Part shown: piece after piece, positions 1 through 10,611 of the stretch | How positions within the stretch are numbered: the first letter of the stretch is position 1 | How the letters are laid out: each line of letters opens with the position of its first letter | The notes under the pieces: generated by a model | What the model saw: only the letters and a program-made list of their open reading frames with translations | Told to the model about the DNA's origin: nothing | Database searches by the model: none | Translations under genes and position numbers: made by a program | NCBI GenBank assembly: GCA_039105265.1 | Contig: JAPFFF010000152.1 | Coordinates: 1 to 37,494 of the forward strand | Direction: 5' to 3' | DNA: 37,494 nucleotides | From: Tritrichomonas musculus | Lineage: Eukaryota > Parabasalia > Tritrichomonadida > Tritrichomonadidae

Positions 1-13
1 CTGATTTTACTTA

Positions 14-23
14 ATTTCGAAAT
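14..23. other. Perfect 10-bp palindrome ATTTCGAAAT (one per monomer)
   Basis: ATTTCGAAAT equals its own reverse complement and sits at unit positions 14-23. I saw no variant of it in any of the 286 monomers, so it recurs every 131 bp through the array. It lies in an invariant stretch from about position 2 to 28 with a second CpG at 24-25. A self-complementary site inside a conserved satellite block could be a protein-binding site, but that is inference; low overall diversity could also explain the invariance. Confidence 0.9.
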
Positions 24-113
24 CGTTTATAATTATCTTACAAAAGTGTTTGAGATTTGTGTTTTATTTAACTCTGTTCATTTGTGAGAAATGTTAGATT
101 AAGAATAACTGAG

Positions 114-126
114 ATTAAGCTTTAAT
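114..126. other. Small dyad ATTAA-GCT-TTAAT overlapping the HindIII site
   Basis: Unit positions 114-118 (ATTAA) pair with 122-126 (TTAAT) around a 3-base loop GCT. The dyad overlaps AAGCTT at 117-122. It is intact in about 255 monomers. In the 31 monomers carrying the 113/117/118 variant block, the left arm becomes ATTGC and both the dyad and the HindIII site are lost. A five-pair AT stem is weak, so a structural role is only a possibility. Confidence 0.6.
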
Positions 127-1572
127 TTTTACTGATTTTACTTAATTTCGAAATCGTTTTTAATTATCTTACAAAAGTGTTTGAGATTTGTGTTTTATTT
201 AACTCTGTTCACTTGTGAGAAACGTTTGAATAAGAATAATTGATATTGCGCTTTAATTTTTACTGATTTTACTTAATTTCGAAATCGTTTTTAATTATCT
301 TACAAAAGTGTTTGAGATTTGTGTTTTATTTAACTCTGTTCATTTGTGAGAAATGTTAGATTAAGAATAATTGAGATTAAGCTTTAATTTTTACTGATTT
401 TACTTAATTTCGAAATCGTTTTTAATTATCTTACAAAAGTGTTTGAGATTTGTGTTTTATTTAACTCTGTTCATTTGTGAGAAATGTTAGATTAAGAATA
501 ACTGAGATTAAGCTTTAATTTTTATTGATTTTACTTAATTTCGAAATCGTTTATAATTATCTTATAAAAGTGTTTGAGATTTGTGTTTTATTTAACTCTG
601 TTCATTTGTGAGAAATGTTAGATTAAGAATAACTGAGATTAAGCTTTAATTTTTACTGATTTTACTTAATTTCGAAATCGTTTATAATTATCTTACAAAA
701 GTGTTTGAGATTTGTGTTTTATTTAACTCTGTTCACTTGTGAGAAACGTTTGAATAAGAATAACTGAGATTAAGCTTTAATTTTTACTGATTTTACTTAA
801 TTTCGAAATCGTTTTTAATTATCTTACAAAAGTGTTTGAGATTTGTGTTTTATTTAACTCTGTTCATTTGTGAGAAACGTTTGAATAGGAATAATTGAGA
901 TTAAGCTTTAATTTTTACTGATTTTACTTAATTTCGAAATCGTTTATAATTATCTTACAAAAGTGTTTGAGATTTGTGTTTTATTTAACTCTGTTCACTT
1001 GTGAGAAACGTTTGAATAAGAATAATTGATATTGCGCTTTAATTTTTACTGATTTTACTTAATTTCGAAATCGTTTTTAATTATCTTACAAAAGTGTTTG
1101 AGATTTGTGTTTTATTTAACTCTGTTCATTTGTGAGAAATGTTAGATTAAGAATAACTGAGATTAAGCTTTAATTTTTACTGATTTTACTTAATTTCGAA
1201 ATCGTTTTTAATTATCTTACAAAAGTGTTTGAGATTTGTGTTTTATTTAACTCTGTTCATTTGTGAGAAATGTTAGATTAAGAATAACTGAGATTAAGCT
1301 TTAATTTTTATTGATTTTACTTAATTTCGAAATCGTTTATAATTATCTTATAAAAGTGTTTGAGATTTGTGTTTTATTTAACTCTGTTCATTTGTGAGAA
1401 ATGTTAGATTAAGAATAACTGAGATTAAGCTTTAATTTTTACTGATTTTACTTAATTTCGAAATCGTTTTTAATTATCTTACAAAAGTGTTTGAGATTTG
1501 TGTTTTATTTAACTCTGTTCATTTGTGAGAAATGTTAGATTAAGAATAACTGAGATTAAGCTTTAATTTTTA

Positions 1573-2227
1573 CTGATTTTACTTAATTTCGAAATCGTTT
1601 ATAATTATCTTACAAAAGTGTTTGAGATTTGTGTTTTATTTAACTCTGTTCATTTGTGAGAAACGTTTGAATAAGAATAACTGAGATTAAGCTTTAATTT
1701 TTACTGATTTTACTTAATTTCGAAATCGTTTTTAATTATCTTACAAAAGTGTTTGAGATTTGTGTTTTATTTAACTCTGTTCATTTGTGAGAAACGTTTG
1801 AATAAGAATAACTGAGATTAAGCTTTAATTTTTACTGATTTTACTTAATTTCGAAATCGTTTTTAATTATCTTACAAAAGTGTTTGAGATTTGTGTTTTA
1901 TTTAACTCTGTTCATTTGTGAGAAACGTTTGAATAAGAATAACTGAGATTAAGCTTTAATTTTTACTGATTTTACTTAATTTCGAAATCGTTTTCAATTA
2001 TCTTACAAAAGTGTTTGAGATTTATGTTTTATTTAACTCTGTTCACTTGTGAGAAACGTTTGAATAAGAATAACTGAGATTAAGCTTTAATTTTTACTGA
2101 TTTTACTTAATTTCGAAATCGTTTTTAATTATCTTACAAAAGTGTTTGAGATTTGTGTTTTATTTAACTCTGTTCACTTGTGAGAAACGTTTGAATAAGA
2201 ATAACTGAGATTAAGCTTTAATTTTTA
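1573..2227. repeat. C30 module (k12-k16), one of seven
   Basis: The module is an A29 B-class monomer, one to three T29 B-class monomers, the monomer carrying C30 together with A59 (here at 1966), then usually C81 B class. Copies are 1573-2227, 5765-6288, 7468-8122, 14673-15327, 21747-22532, 28166-28951 and 34192-34977. Six of the seven are followed at once by a G102 monomer. The seventh (28166-28951) is followed by the odd T-T-A monomer at 28952. In the last two copies an A-class monomer sits between C30 and the closing B-class monomer. C30 and A59 always occur together in these monomers; A59 also occurs without C30 elsewhere. Confidence 0.78.
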
Positions 2228-3406
2228 CTGATTTTACTTAATTTCGAAATCGTTTTTAATTATCTTACAAAAGTGTTTGAGATTTGTGTTTTATTTAACT
2301 CTGTTCATTTGTGAGAAACGTTTGAATAGGAATAATTGAGATTAAGCTTTAATTTTTACTGATTTTACTTAATTTCGAAATCGTTTATAATTATCTTACA
2401 AAAATGTTTGAGATTTGTGTTTTATTTAACTCTGTTCATTTGTGAGAAATGTTAGATTAAGAATAACTGAGATTAAGCTTTAATTTTTACTGATTTTACT
2501 TAATTTCGAAATCGTTTATAATTATCTTACAAAAGTGTTTGAGATTTGTGTTTTATTTAACTCTGTTCATTTGTGAGAAATGTTAGATTAAGAATAACTG
2601 AGATTAAGCTTTAATTTTTACTGATTTTACTTAATTTCGAAATCGTTTTTAATTATCTTACAAAAGTGTTTGAGATTTGTGTTTTATTTAACTCTGTTCA
2701 CTTGTGAGAAACGTTTGAATAAGAATAATTGATATTGCGATTTAATCTTTATTGATTTTACTTAATTTCGAAATCGTTTTTAATTATCTTACAAAAGTGT
2801 TTGAGATTTGTGTTTTATTTAACTCTGTTCATTTGTGAGAAACGTTTGAATAAGAATAATTGATATTGCGCTTTAATTTTTACTGATTTTACTTAATTTC
2901 GAAATCGTTTTTAATTATCTTACAAAAGTGTTTGAGATTTGTGTTTTATTTAACTCTGTTCATTTGTGAGAAATGTTAGATTAAGAATAATTGAGATTAA
3001 GCTTTAATTTTTACTGATTTTACTTAATTTCGAAATCGTTTTTAATTATCTTACAAAAGTGTTTGAGATTTGTGTTTTATTTAACTCTGTTCATTTGTGA
3101 GAAACGTTTGAATAAGAATAACTGAGATTAAGCTTTAATTTTTACTGATTTTACTTAATTTCGAAATCGTTTTTAATTATCTTACAAAAGTGTTTGAGAT
3201 TTGTGTTTTATTTAACTCTGTTCATTTGTGAGAAACGTTTGAATAAGAATAACTGAGATTAAGCTTTAATTTTTACTGATTTTACTTAATTTCGAAATCG
3301 TTTATAATTATCTTACAAAAGTGTTTGAGATTTATGTTTTATTTAACTCTGTTCATTTGTGAGAAATGTTAGAATAAGAATAATTGAGATTAAGCTTTAA
3401 TTTTTA
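2228..3406. repeat. D/Q module copy 1 (k17-k25)
   Basis: The module order is G102, one or more A29 monomers, the D-patch monomer, T1+Q, A class/T109, one or two B class, then A29+A59 with T-A-A class. Here the A29 stretch has two monomers, the first with the rare A46 (2359). Further copies start at 6289, 8123, 15328, 22533 and 34978, giving lengths of 9, 8, 10, 8, 8 and 10 monomers. A46 recurs only in the copies at 22533 and 34978, marking these three as closest relatives at that slot. Confidence 0.75.
2729..2752. other. D-patch: clustered substitutions at the monomer end (one of seven)
   Basis: From unit position 109 to position 1 of the next monomer the sequence differs from the consensus at T109, T113, G117, C118, A120, C127 and T1, seven changes within 24 bp, while the rest of the monomer is ordinary. 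The same patch occurs at 6659-6682, 8755-8778, 15698-15721, 17139-17162, 23034-23057 and 35610-35633. T1 follows the patch in all seven. The HindIII site is lost. A related shorter block (Q: T109, T113, G117, C118 only) occurs in 24 further monomers, and T1 follows six of those. Confidence 0.85.
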
Positions 3407-3930
3407 CTGATTTTACTTAATTTCGAAATCGTTTTTAATTATCTTACAAAAGTGTTTGAGATTTGTGTTTTATTTAACTCTGTTCATTTGTGAGAAACGT
3501 TTGAATAAGAATAATTGAGATTAAGCTTTAATTTTTACTGATTTTACTTAATTTCGAAATCGTTTTTAATTATCTTACAAAAGTGTTTGAGATTTGTGTT
3601 TTATTTAACTCTGTTCATTTGTGAGAAATGTTAGATTAAGAATAACTGAGATTAAGCTTTAATTTTTACTGATTTTACTTAATTTCGAAATCGTTTTTAA
3701 TTATCTTACAAAAGTGTTTGAGATTTGTGTTTTATTTAACTCTGTTCATTTGTGAGAAACGTTTGAATAAGAATAACTGAGATTAAGCTTTAATTTTTAC
3801 TGATTTTACTTAATTTCGAAATCGTTTTTAATTATCTTACAAAAGTGTTTGAGATTTGTGTTTTATTTAACTCTGTTCATTTGTGAGAAACGTTTGAATA
3901 AGAATAACTGAGATTAAGCTTTAATTTTTA

Positions 3931-4061
3931 CTGATTTTACTTAATTTCGAAATCGTTTTTAATTATCTTACAAAAGTGTTTGAGATTTGTGTTTTATTTA
4001 ACTCTGTTCATTTGTGAGAAACGTTTGAATAGGAATAATTGATATTGCGCTTTAATTTTTA
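3931..4061. repeat. Hybrid monomer k30: G102 with Q block
   Basis: This is the only G102 monomer that also carries the T113, G117, C118 block. It is also the only G102 monomer not followed by an A29 monomer; the next one (4062) has T1, as is usual after some Q monomers. The simplest reading is a crossover or conversion between a G102 monomer and a Q monomer somewhere between unit positions 102 and 113 (bases 4032-4043); T109 fits both parents. Confidence 0.7.
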
Positions 4062-6288
4062 TTGATTTTACTTAATTTCGAAATCGTTTTTAATTATCTT
4101 ACAAAAGTGTTTGAGATTTGTGTTTTATTTAACTCTGTTCATTTGTGAGAAATGTTAGATTAAGAATAACTGAGATTAAGCTTTAATTTTTACTGATTTT
4201 ACTTAATTTCGAAATCGTTTATAATTATCTTACAAAAGTGTTTGAGATTTGTGTTTTATTTAACTCTGTTCATTTGTGAGAAATGTTAGATTAAGAATAA
4301 CTGAGATTAAGCTTTAATTTTTACTGATTTTACTTAATTTCGAAATCGTTTATAATTATCTTACAAAAGTGTTTGAGATTTGTGTTTTATTTAACTCTGT
4401 TCATTTGTGAGAAACGTTTGAATAAGAATAACTGAGATTAAGCTTTAATTTTTACTGATTTTACTTAATTTCGAAATCGTTTTTAATTATCTTACAAAAG
4501 TGTTTGAGATTTGTGTTTTATTTAACTCTGTTCATTTGTGAGAAATGTTAGATTAAGAATAACTGAGATTAAGCTTTAATTTTTACTGATTTTACTTAAT
4601 TTCGAAATCGTTTTTAATTATCTTACAAAAGTGTTTGAGATTTGTGTTTTATTTAACTCTGTTCATTTGTGAGAAACGTTTGAATAAGAATAATTGATAT
4701 TGCGCTTTAATTTTTACTGATTTTACTTAATTTCGAAATCGTTTTTAATTATCTTACAAAAGTGTTTGAGATTTGTGTTTTATTTAACTCTGTTCATTTG
4801 TGAGAAATGTTAGATTAAGAATAATTGAGATTAAGCTTTAATTTTTACTGATTTTACTTAATTTCGAAATCGTTTTTAATTATCTTACAAAAGTGTTTGA
4901 GATTTGTGTTTTATTTAACTCTGTTCATTTGTGAGAAACGTTTGAATAAGAATAACTGAGATTAAGCTTTAATTTTTACTGATTTTACTTAATTTCGAAA
5001 TCGTTTTTAATTATCTTACAAAAGTGTTTGAGATTTGTGTTTTATTTAACTCTGTTCATTTGTGAGAAACGTTTGAATAAGAATAACTGAGATTAAGCTT
5101 TAATTTTTACTGATTTTACTTAATTTCGAAATCGTTTTTAATTATCTTATAAAAGTGTTTGAGATTTGTGTTTTATTTAACTCTGTTCATTTGTGAGAAA
5201 CGTTTGAATAAGAATAACTGAGATTAAGCTTTAATTTTTACTGATTTTACTTAATTTCGAAATCGTTTTTAATTATCTTACAAAAGTGTTTGAGATTTGT
5301 GTTTTATTTAACTCTGTTCATTTGTGAGAAATGTTAGATTAAGAATAACTGAGATTAAGCTTTAATTTTTACTGATTTTACTTAATTTCGAAATCGTTTT
5401 TAATTATCTTACAAAAGTGTTTGAGATTTGTGTTTTATTTAACTCTGTTCATTTGTGAGAAATGTTAGATTAAGAATAACTGAGATTAAGCTTTAATTTT
5501 TATTGATTTTACTTAATTTCGAAATCGTTTATAATTATCTTATAAAAGTGTTTGAGATTTGTGTTTTATTTAACTCTGTTCATTTGTGAGAAATGTTAGA
5601 TTAAGAATAACTGAGATTAAGCTTTAATTTTTACTGATTTTACTTAATTTCGAAATCGTTTTTAATTATCTTACAAAAGTGTTTGAGATTTGTGTTTTAT
5701 TTAACTCTGTTCATTTGTGAGAAATGTTAGATTAAGAATAACTGAGATTAAGCTTTAATTTTTACTGATTTTACTTAATTTCGAAATCGTTTATAATTAT
5801 CTTACAAAAGTGTTTGAGATTTGTGTTTTATTTAACTCTGTTCATTTGTGAGAAACGTTTGAATAAGAATAACTGAGATTAAGCTTTAATTTTTACTGAT
5901 TTTACTTAATTTCGAAATCGTTTTTAATTATCTTACAAAAGTGTTTGAGATTTGTGTTTTATTTAACTCTGTTCATTTGTGAGAAACGTTTGAATAAGAA
6001 TAACTGAGATTAAGCTTTAATTTTTACTGATTTTACTTAATTTCGAAATCGTTTTCAATTATCTTACAAAAGTGTTTGAGATTTATGTTTTATTTAACTC
6101 TGTTCACTTGTGAGAAACGTTTGAATAAGAATAACTGAGATTAAGCTTTAATTTTTACTGATTTTACTTAATTTCGAAATCGTTTTTAATTATCTTACAA
6201 AAGTGTTTGAGATTTGTGTTTTATTTAACTCTGTTCACTTGTGAGAAACGTTTGAATAAGAATAACTGAGATTAAGCTTTAATTTTTA

Positions 6289-7336
6289 CTGATTTTACTT
6301 AATTTCGAAATCGTTTTTAATTATCTTACAAAAGTGTTTGAGATTTGTGTTTTATTTAACTCTGTTCATTTGTGAGAAACGTTTGAATAGGAATAATTGA
6401 GATTAAGCTTTAATTTTTACTGATTTTACTTAATTTCGAAATCGTTTATAATTATCTTACAAAAGTGTTTGAGATTTGTGTTTTATTTAACTCTGTTCAT
6501 TTGTGAGAAATGTTAGATTAAGAATAACTGAGATTAAGCTTTAATTTTTACTGATTTTACTTAATTTCGAAATCGTTTTTAATTATCTTACAAAAGTGTT
6601 TGAGATTTGTGTTTTATTTAACTCTGTTCACTTGTGAGAAACGTTTGAATAAGAATAATTGATATTGCGATTTAATCTTTATTGATTTTACTTAATTTCG
6701 AAATCGTTTTTAATTATCTTACAAAAGTGTTTGAGATTTGTGTTTTATTTAACTCTGTTCATTTGTGAGAAACGTTTGAATAAGAATAATTGATATTGCG
6801 CTTTAATTTTTACTGATTTTACTTAATTTCGAAATCGTTTTTAATTATCTTACAAAAGTGTTTGAGATTTGTGTTTTATTTAACTCTGTTCATTTGTGAG
6901 AAATGTTAGATTAAGAATAATTGAGATTAAGCTTTAATTTTTACTGATTTTACTTAATTTCGAAATCGTTTTTAATTATCTTACAAAAGTGTTTGAGATT
7001 TGTGTTTTATTTAACTCTGTTCATTTGTGAGAAACGTTTGAATAAGAATAACTGAGATTAAGCTTTAATTTTTACTGATTTTACTTAATTTCGAAATCGT
7101 TTTTAATTATCTTACAAAAGTGTTTGAGATTTGTGTTTTATTTAACTCTGTTCATTTGTGAGAAACGTTTGAATAAGAATAACTGAGATTAAGCTTTAAT
7201 TTTTACTGATTTTACTTAATTTCGAAATCGTTTATAATTATCTTACAAAAGTGTTTGAGATTTATGTTTTATTTAACTCTGTTCATTTGTGAGAAATGTT
7301 AGAATAAGAATAATTGAGATTAAGCTTTAATTTTTA
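6289..7336. repeat. D/Q module copy 2 (k48-k55)
   Basis: Eight monomers: G102 (6289), A29 A class (6420), D-patch (6551), T1+Q (6682), A class/T109 (6813), two B class, and A29+A59 T-A-A (7206). It lacks the A46 monomer present at 2359. At tracked sites it is identical in order to the copy at 15328-16375. Confidence 0.75.
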
Positions 7337-8122
7337 CTGATTTTACTTAATTTCGAAATCGTTTTTAATTATCTTACAAAAGTGTTTGAGATTTGTGTTT
7401 TATTTAACTCTGTTCATTTGTGAGAAATGTTAGATTAAGAATAACTGAGATTAAGCTTTAATTTTTACTGATTTTACTTAATTTCGAAATCGTTTATAAT
7501 TATCTTACAAAAGTGTTTGAGATTTGTGTTTTATTTAACTCTGTTCATTTGTGAGAAACGTTTGAATAAGAATAACTGAGATTAAGCTTTAATTTTTACT
7601 GATTTTACTTAATTTCGAAATCGTTTTTAATTATCTTACAAAAGTGTTTGAGATTTGTGTTTTATTTAACTCTGTTCATTTGTGAGAAACGTTTGAATAA
7701 GAATAACTGAGATTAAGCTTTAATTTTTACTGATTTTACTTAATTTCGAAATCGTTTTTAATTATCTTACAAAAGTGTTTGAGATTTGTGTTTTATTTAA
7801 CTCTGTTCATTTGTGAGAAACGTTTGAATAAGAATAACTGAGATTAAGCTTTAATTTTTACTGATTTTACTTAATTTCGAAATCGTTTTCAATTATCTTA
7901 CAAAAGTGTTTGAGATTTATGTTTTATTTAACTCTGTTCACTTGTGAGAAACGTTTGAATAAGAATAACTGAGATTAAGCTTTAATTTTTACTGATTTTA
8001 CTTAATTTCGAAATCGTTTTTAATTATCTTACAAAAGTGTTTGAGATTTGTGTTTTATTTAACTCTGTTCACTTGTGAGAAACGTTTGAATAAGAATAAC
8101 TGAGATTAAGCTTTAATTTTTA

Positions 8123-10218
8123 CTGATTTTACTTAATTTCGAAATCGTTTTTAATTATCTTACAAAAGTGTTTGAGATTTGTGTTTTATTTAACTCTGTT
8201 CATTTGTGAGAAACGTTTGAATAGGAATAATTGAGATTAAGCTTTAATTTTTACTGATTTTACTTAATTTCGAAATCGTTTATAATTATCTTACAAAAGT
8301 GTTTGAGATTTGTGTTTTATTTAACTCTGTTCATTTGTGAGAAATGTTAGATTAAGAATAATTGAGATTAAGCTTTAATTTTTACTGATTTTACTTAATT
8401 TCGAAATCGTTTTTAATTATCTTACAAAAGTGTTTGAGATTTGTGTTTTATTTAACTCTGTTCACTTGTGAGAAACGTTAGATTAAGAATAATTGAGATT
8501 AAGCTTTAATTTTTACTGATTTTACTTAATTTCGAAATCGTTTTTAATTATCTTACAAAAGTGTTTGAGATTTGTGTTTTATTTAACTCTGTTCATTTGT
8601 GAGAAACGTTTGAATAAGAATAACTGAGATTAAGCTTTAATTTTTACTGATTTTACTTAATTTCGAAATCGTTTTTAATTATCTTACAAAAGTGTTTGAG
8701 ATTTGTGTTTTATTTAACTCTGTTCACTTGTGAGAAACGTTTGAATAAGAATAATTGATATTGCGATTTAATCTTTATTGATTTTACTTAATTTCGAAAT
8801 CGTTTTTAATTATCTTACAAAAGTGTTTGAGATTTGTGTTTTATTTAACTCTGTTCATTTGTGAGAAACGTTTGAATAAGAATAATTGATATTGCGCTTT
8901 AATTTTTACTGATTTTACTTAATTTCGAAATCGTTTTTAATTATCTTACAAAAGTGTTTGAGATTTGTGTTTTATTTAACTCTGTTCATTTGTGAGAAAT
9001 GTTAGATTAAGAATAATTGAGATTAAGCTTTAATTTTTACTGATTTTACTTAATTTCGAAATCGTTTTTAATTATCTTACAAAAGTGTTTGAGATTTGTG
9101 TTTTATTTAACTCTGTTCATTTGTGAGAAACGTTTGAATAAGAATAACTGAGATTAAGCTTTAATTTTTACTGATTTTACTTAATTTCGAAATCGTTTTT
9201 AATTATCTTACAAAAGTGTTTGAGATTTGTGTTTTATTTAACTCTGTTCATTTGTGAGAAACGTTTGAATAAGAATAACTGAGATTAAGCTTTAATTTTT
9301 ACTGATTTTACTTAATTTCGAAATCGTTTATAATTATCTTACAAAAGTGTTTGAGATTTATGTTTTATTTAACTCTGTTCATTTGTGAGAAATGTTAGAA
9401 TAAGAATAATTGAGATTAAGCTTTAATTTTTACTGATTTTACTTAATTTCGAAATCGTTTTTAATTATCTTACAAAAGTGTTTGAGATTTGTGTTTTATT
9501 TAACTCTGTTCATTTGTGAGAAATGTTAGATTAAGAATAACTGAGATTAAGCTTTAATTTTTACTGATTTTACTTAATTTCGAAATCGTTTTTAATTATC
9601 TTACAAAAGTGTTTGAGATTTGTGTTTTATTTAACTCTGTTCATTTGTGAGAAACGTTTGAATAAGAATAACTGAGATTAAGCTTTAATTTTTACTGATT
9701 TTACTTAATTTCGAAATCGTTTTTAATTATCTTACAAAAGTGTTTGAGATTTGTGTTTTATTTAACTCTGTTCATTTGTGAGAAATGTTAGATTAAGAAT
9801 AACTGAGATTAAGCTTTAATTTTTACTGATTTTACTTAATTTCGAAATCGTTTATAATTATCTTACAAAAGTGTTTGAGATTTGTGTTTTATTTAACTCT
9901 GTTCACTTGTGAGAAACGTTTGAATAAGAATAATTGATATTGCGCTTTAATTTTTATTGATTTTACTTAATTTCGAAATCGTTTTTAATTATCTTACAAA
10001 AGTGTTTGAGATTTGTGTTTTATTTAACTCTGTTCATTTGTGAGAAACGTTTGAATAAGAATAACTGAGATTAAGCTTTAATTTTTACTGATTTTACTTA
10101 ATTTCGAAATCGTTTTTAATTATCTTACAAAAGTGTTTGAGATTTGTGTTTTATTTAACTCTGTTCACTTGTGAGAAACGTTTGAATAAGAATAACTGAG
10201 ATTAAGCTTTAATTTTTA
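8123..10218. repeat. 16-monomer HOR unit (k62-k77), D/Q type
   Basis: The unit starts with the G102 monomer and runs 16 monomers to the next one. Its ordered landmarks are G102 (8123), A29 (8254), two variable monomers at 8385 and 8516, the D-patch monomer (8647), a T1 monomer with the Q block (8778), A class with T109 (8909), two B-class monomers, the A29+A59 T-A-A monomer (9302), A class, B class, A class, the A29/C81 Q monomer (9826), a T1 B-class monomer (9957) and a C81 B-class monomer (10088). It agrees with the unit at 34978-37073 in 12 of 16 monomers at all tracked sites. Confidence 0.8.
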
Positions 10219-10611
10219 CTGATTTTACTTAATTTCGAAATCGTTTTTAATTATCTTACAAAAGTGTTTGAGATTTGTGTTTTATTTAACTCTGTTCATT
10301 TGTGAGAAACGTTTGAATAGGAATAATTGAGATTAAGCTTTAATTTTTACTGATTTTACTTAATTTCGAAATCGTTTATAATTATCTTACAAAAGTGTTT
10401 GAGATTTGTGTTTTATTTAACTCTGTTCATTTGTGAGAAATGTTAGATTAAGAATAATTGAGATTAAGCTTTAATTTTTACTGATTTTACTTAATTTCGA
10501 AATCGTTTTTAATTATCTTACAAAAGTGTTTGAGATTTGTGTTTTATTTAACTCTGTTCACTTGTGAGAAACGTTAGATTAAGAATAATTGAGATTAAGC
10601 TTTAATTTTTA
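9826..10611. repeat. Six-monomer segment repeated at 11791 and 17031 (k75-k80)
   Basis: Order: C81 Q monomer, T1 B class, C81 B class, G102, A29 A class with T109, then the C81 C-A-T class monomer (10481). The same run occurs at 11791-12576 (15 monomers later; its first monomer has T29 instead of A29) and at 17031-17816 (its first monomer has the D-patch instead of Q). After 10481 and 12446 the array enters the variant-poor stretch. Confidence 0.75.

Larger units (their letters stand above)
1..131 (+). repeat. Reference monomer k0 (defines unit coordinates)
   Basis: This first complete unit sets the position numbering used throughout. It begins CTGATTTTAC and ends in a T-run plus A at 131; the phase is arbitrary because the window starts here. 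Landmarks are a perfect 10-bp palindrome at 14-23, CpGs at 18-19 and 24-25, an A-run at 42-45, the variable block 92-118, and a short hairpin-capable dyad at 114-126 that contains the HindIII site. k0 carries A29, T81, A class (T92, A96, T99) and C109. Stops TAA, TGA and TAG occur in all three forward frames within the unit (for example TAA at 12, TGA at 85 and TGA at 110). Reverse-strand stops also hit all three frames (TTA at 7, 11 and 33), so the unit is not coding. Confidence 0.97.
1..3799. repeat. Long-range duplicated block B, copy 1 (k0-k28)
   Basis: The monomer order here is repeated at 19651-23842. k0-k7 match k150-k157 one for one, k7-k11 match k159-k163, and k12-k25 match k166-k179 apart from single-monomer gains or losses. 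Shared rare markers are T1+T41 at 525 and 1311 (copies at 20175 and 21223), C30 at 1966 (22271), A46 at 2359 (22664) and the D-patch in the monomer at 2621 (22926). The offset is 150 monomers at the left and 155 at the C30-to-D part. A third, shorter relative covers 5241-7467. Confidence 0.8.

Noticed and set aside
15-25. RNA polymerase III B box (tRNA-derived SINE origin)
   Set aside because: TTCGAAATC resembles the B-box core but has an extra A and lacks the leading GG and closing CC; no A box is seen upstream at a suitable distance.
14-30. CENP-B box in the conserved TTTCGAAATCG region
   Set aside because: The box core needs TTCG, four bases, A, two bases, then CGGG. On neither strand is there the CGGG or the internal A at the right distance; only TTCG is shared.
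26-36. TATA-like promoter in A29 monomers (GTTTATAATTA)
   Set aside because: The T-to-A change creates a TATA-like string by chance in AT-rich DNA; there is no gene downstream.
121-131. Terminator or polyadenylation signal from the T-rich monomer end
   Set aside because: There is no strong GC hairpin before the T-run and no AATAAA in a transcript context; it repeats 286 times.
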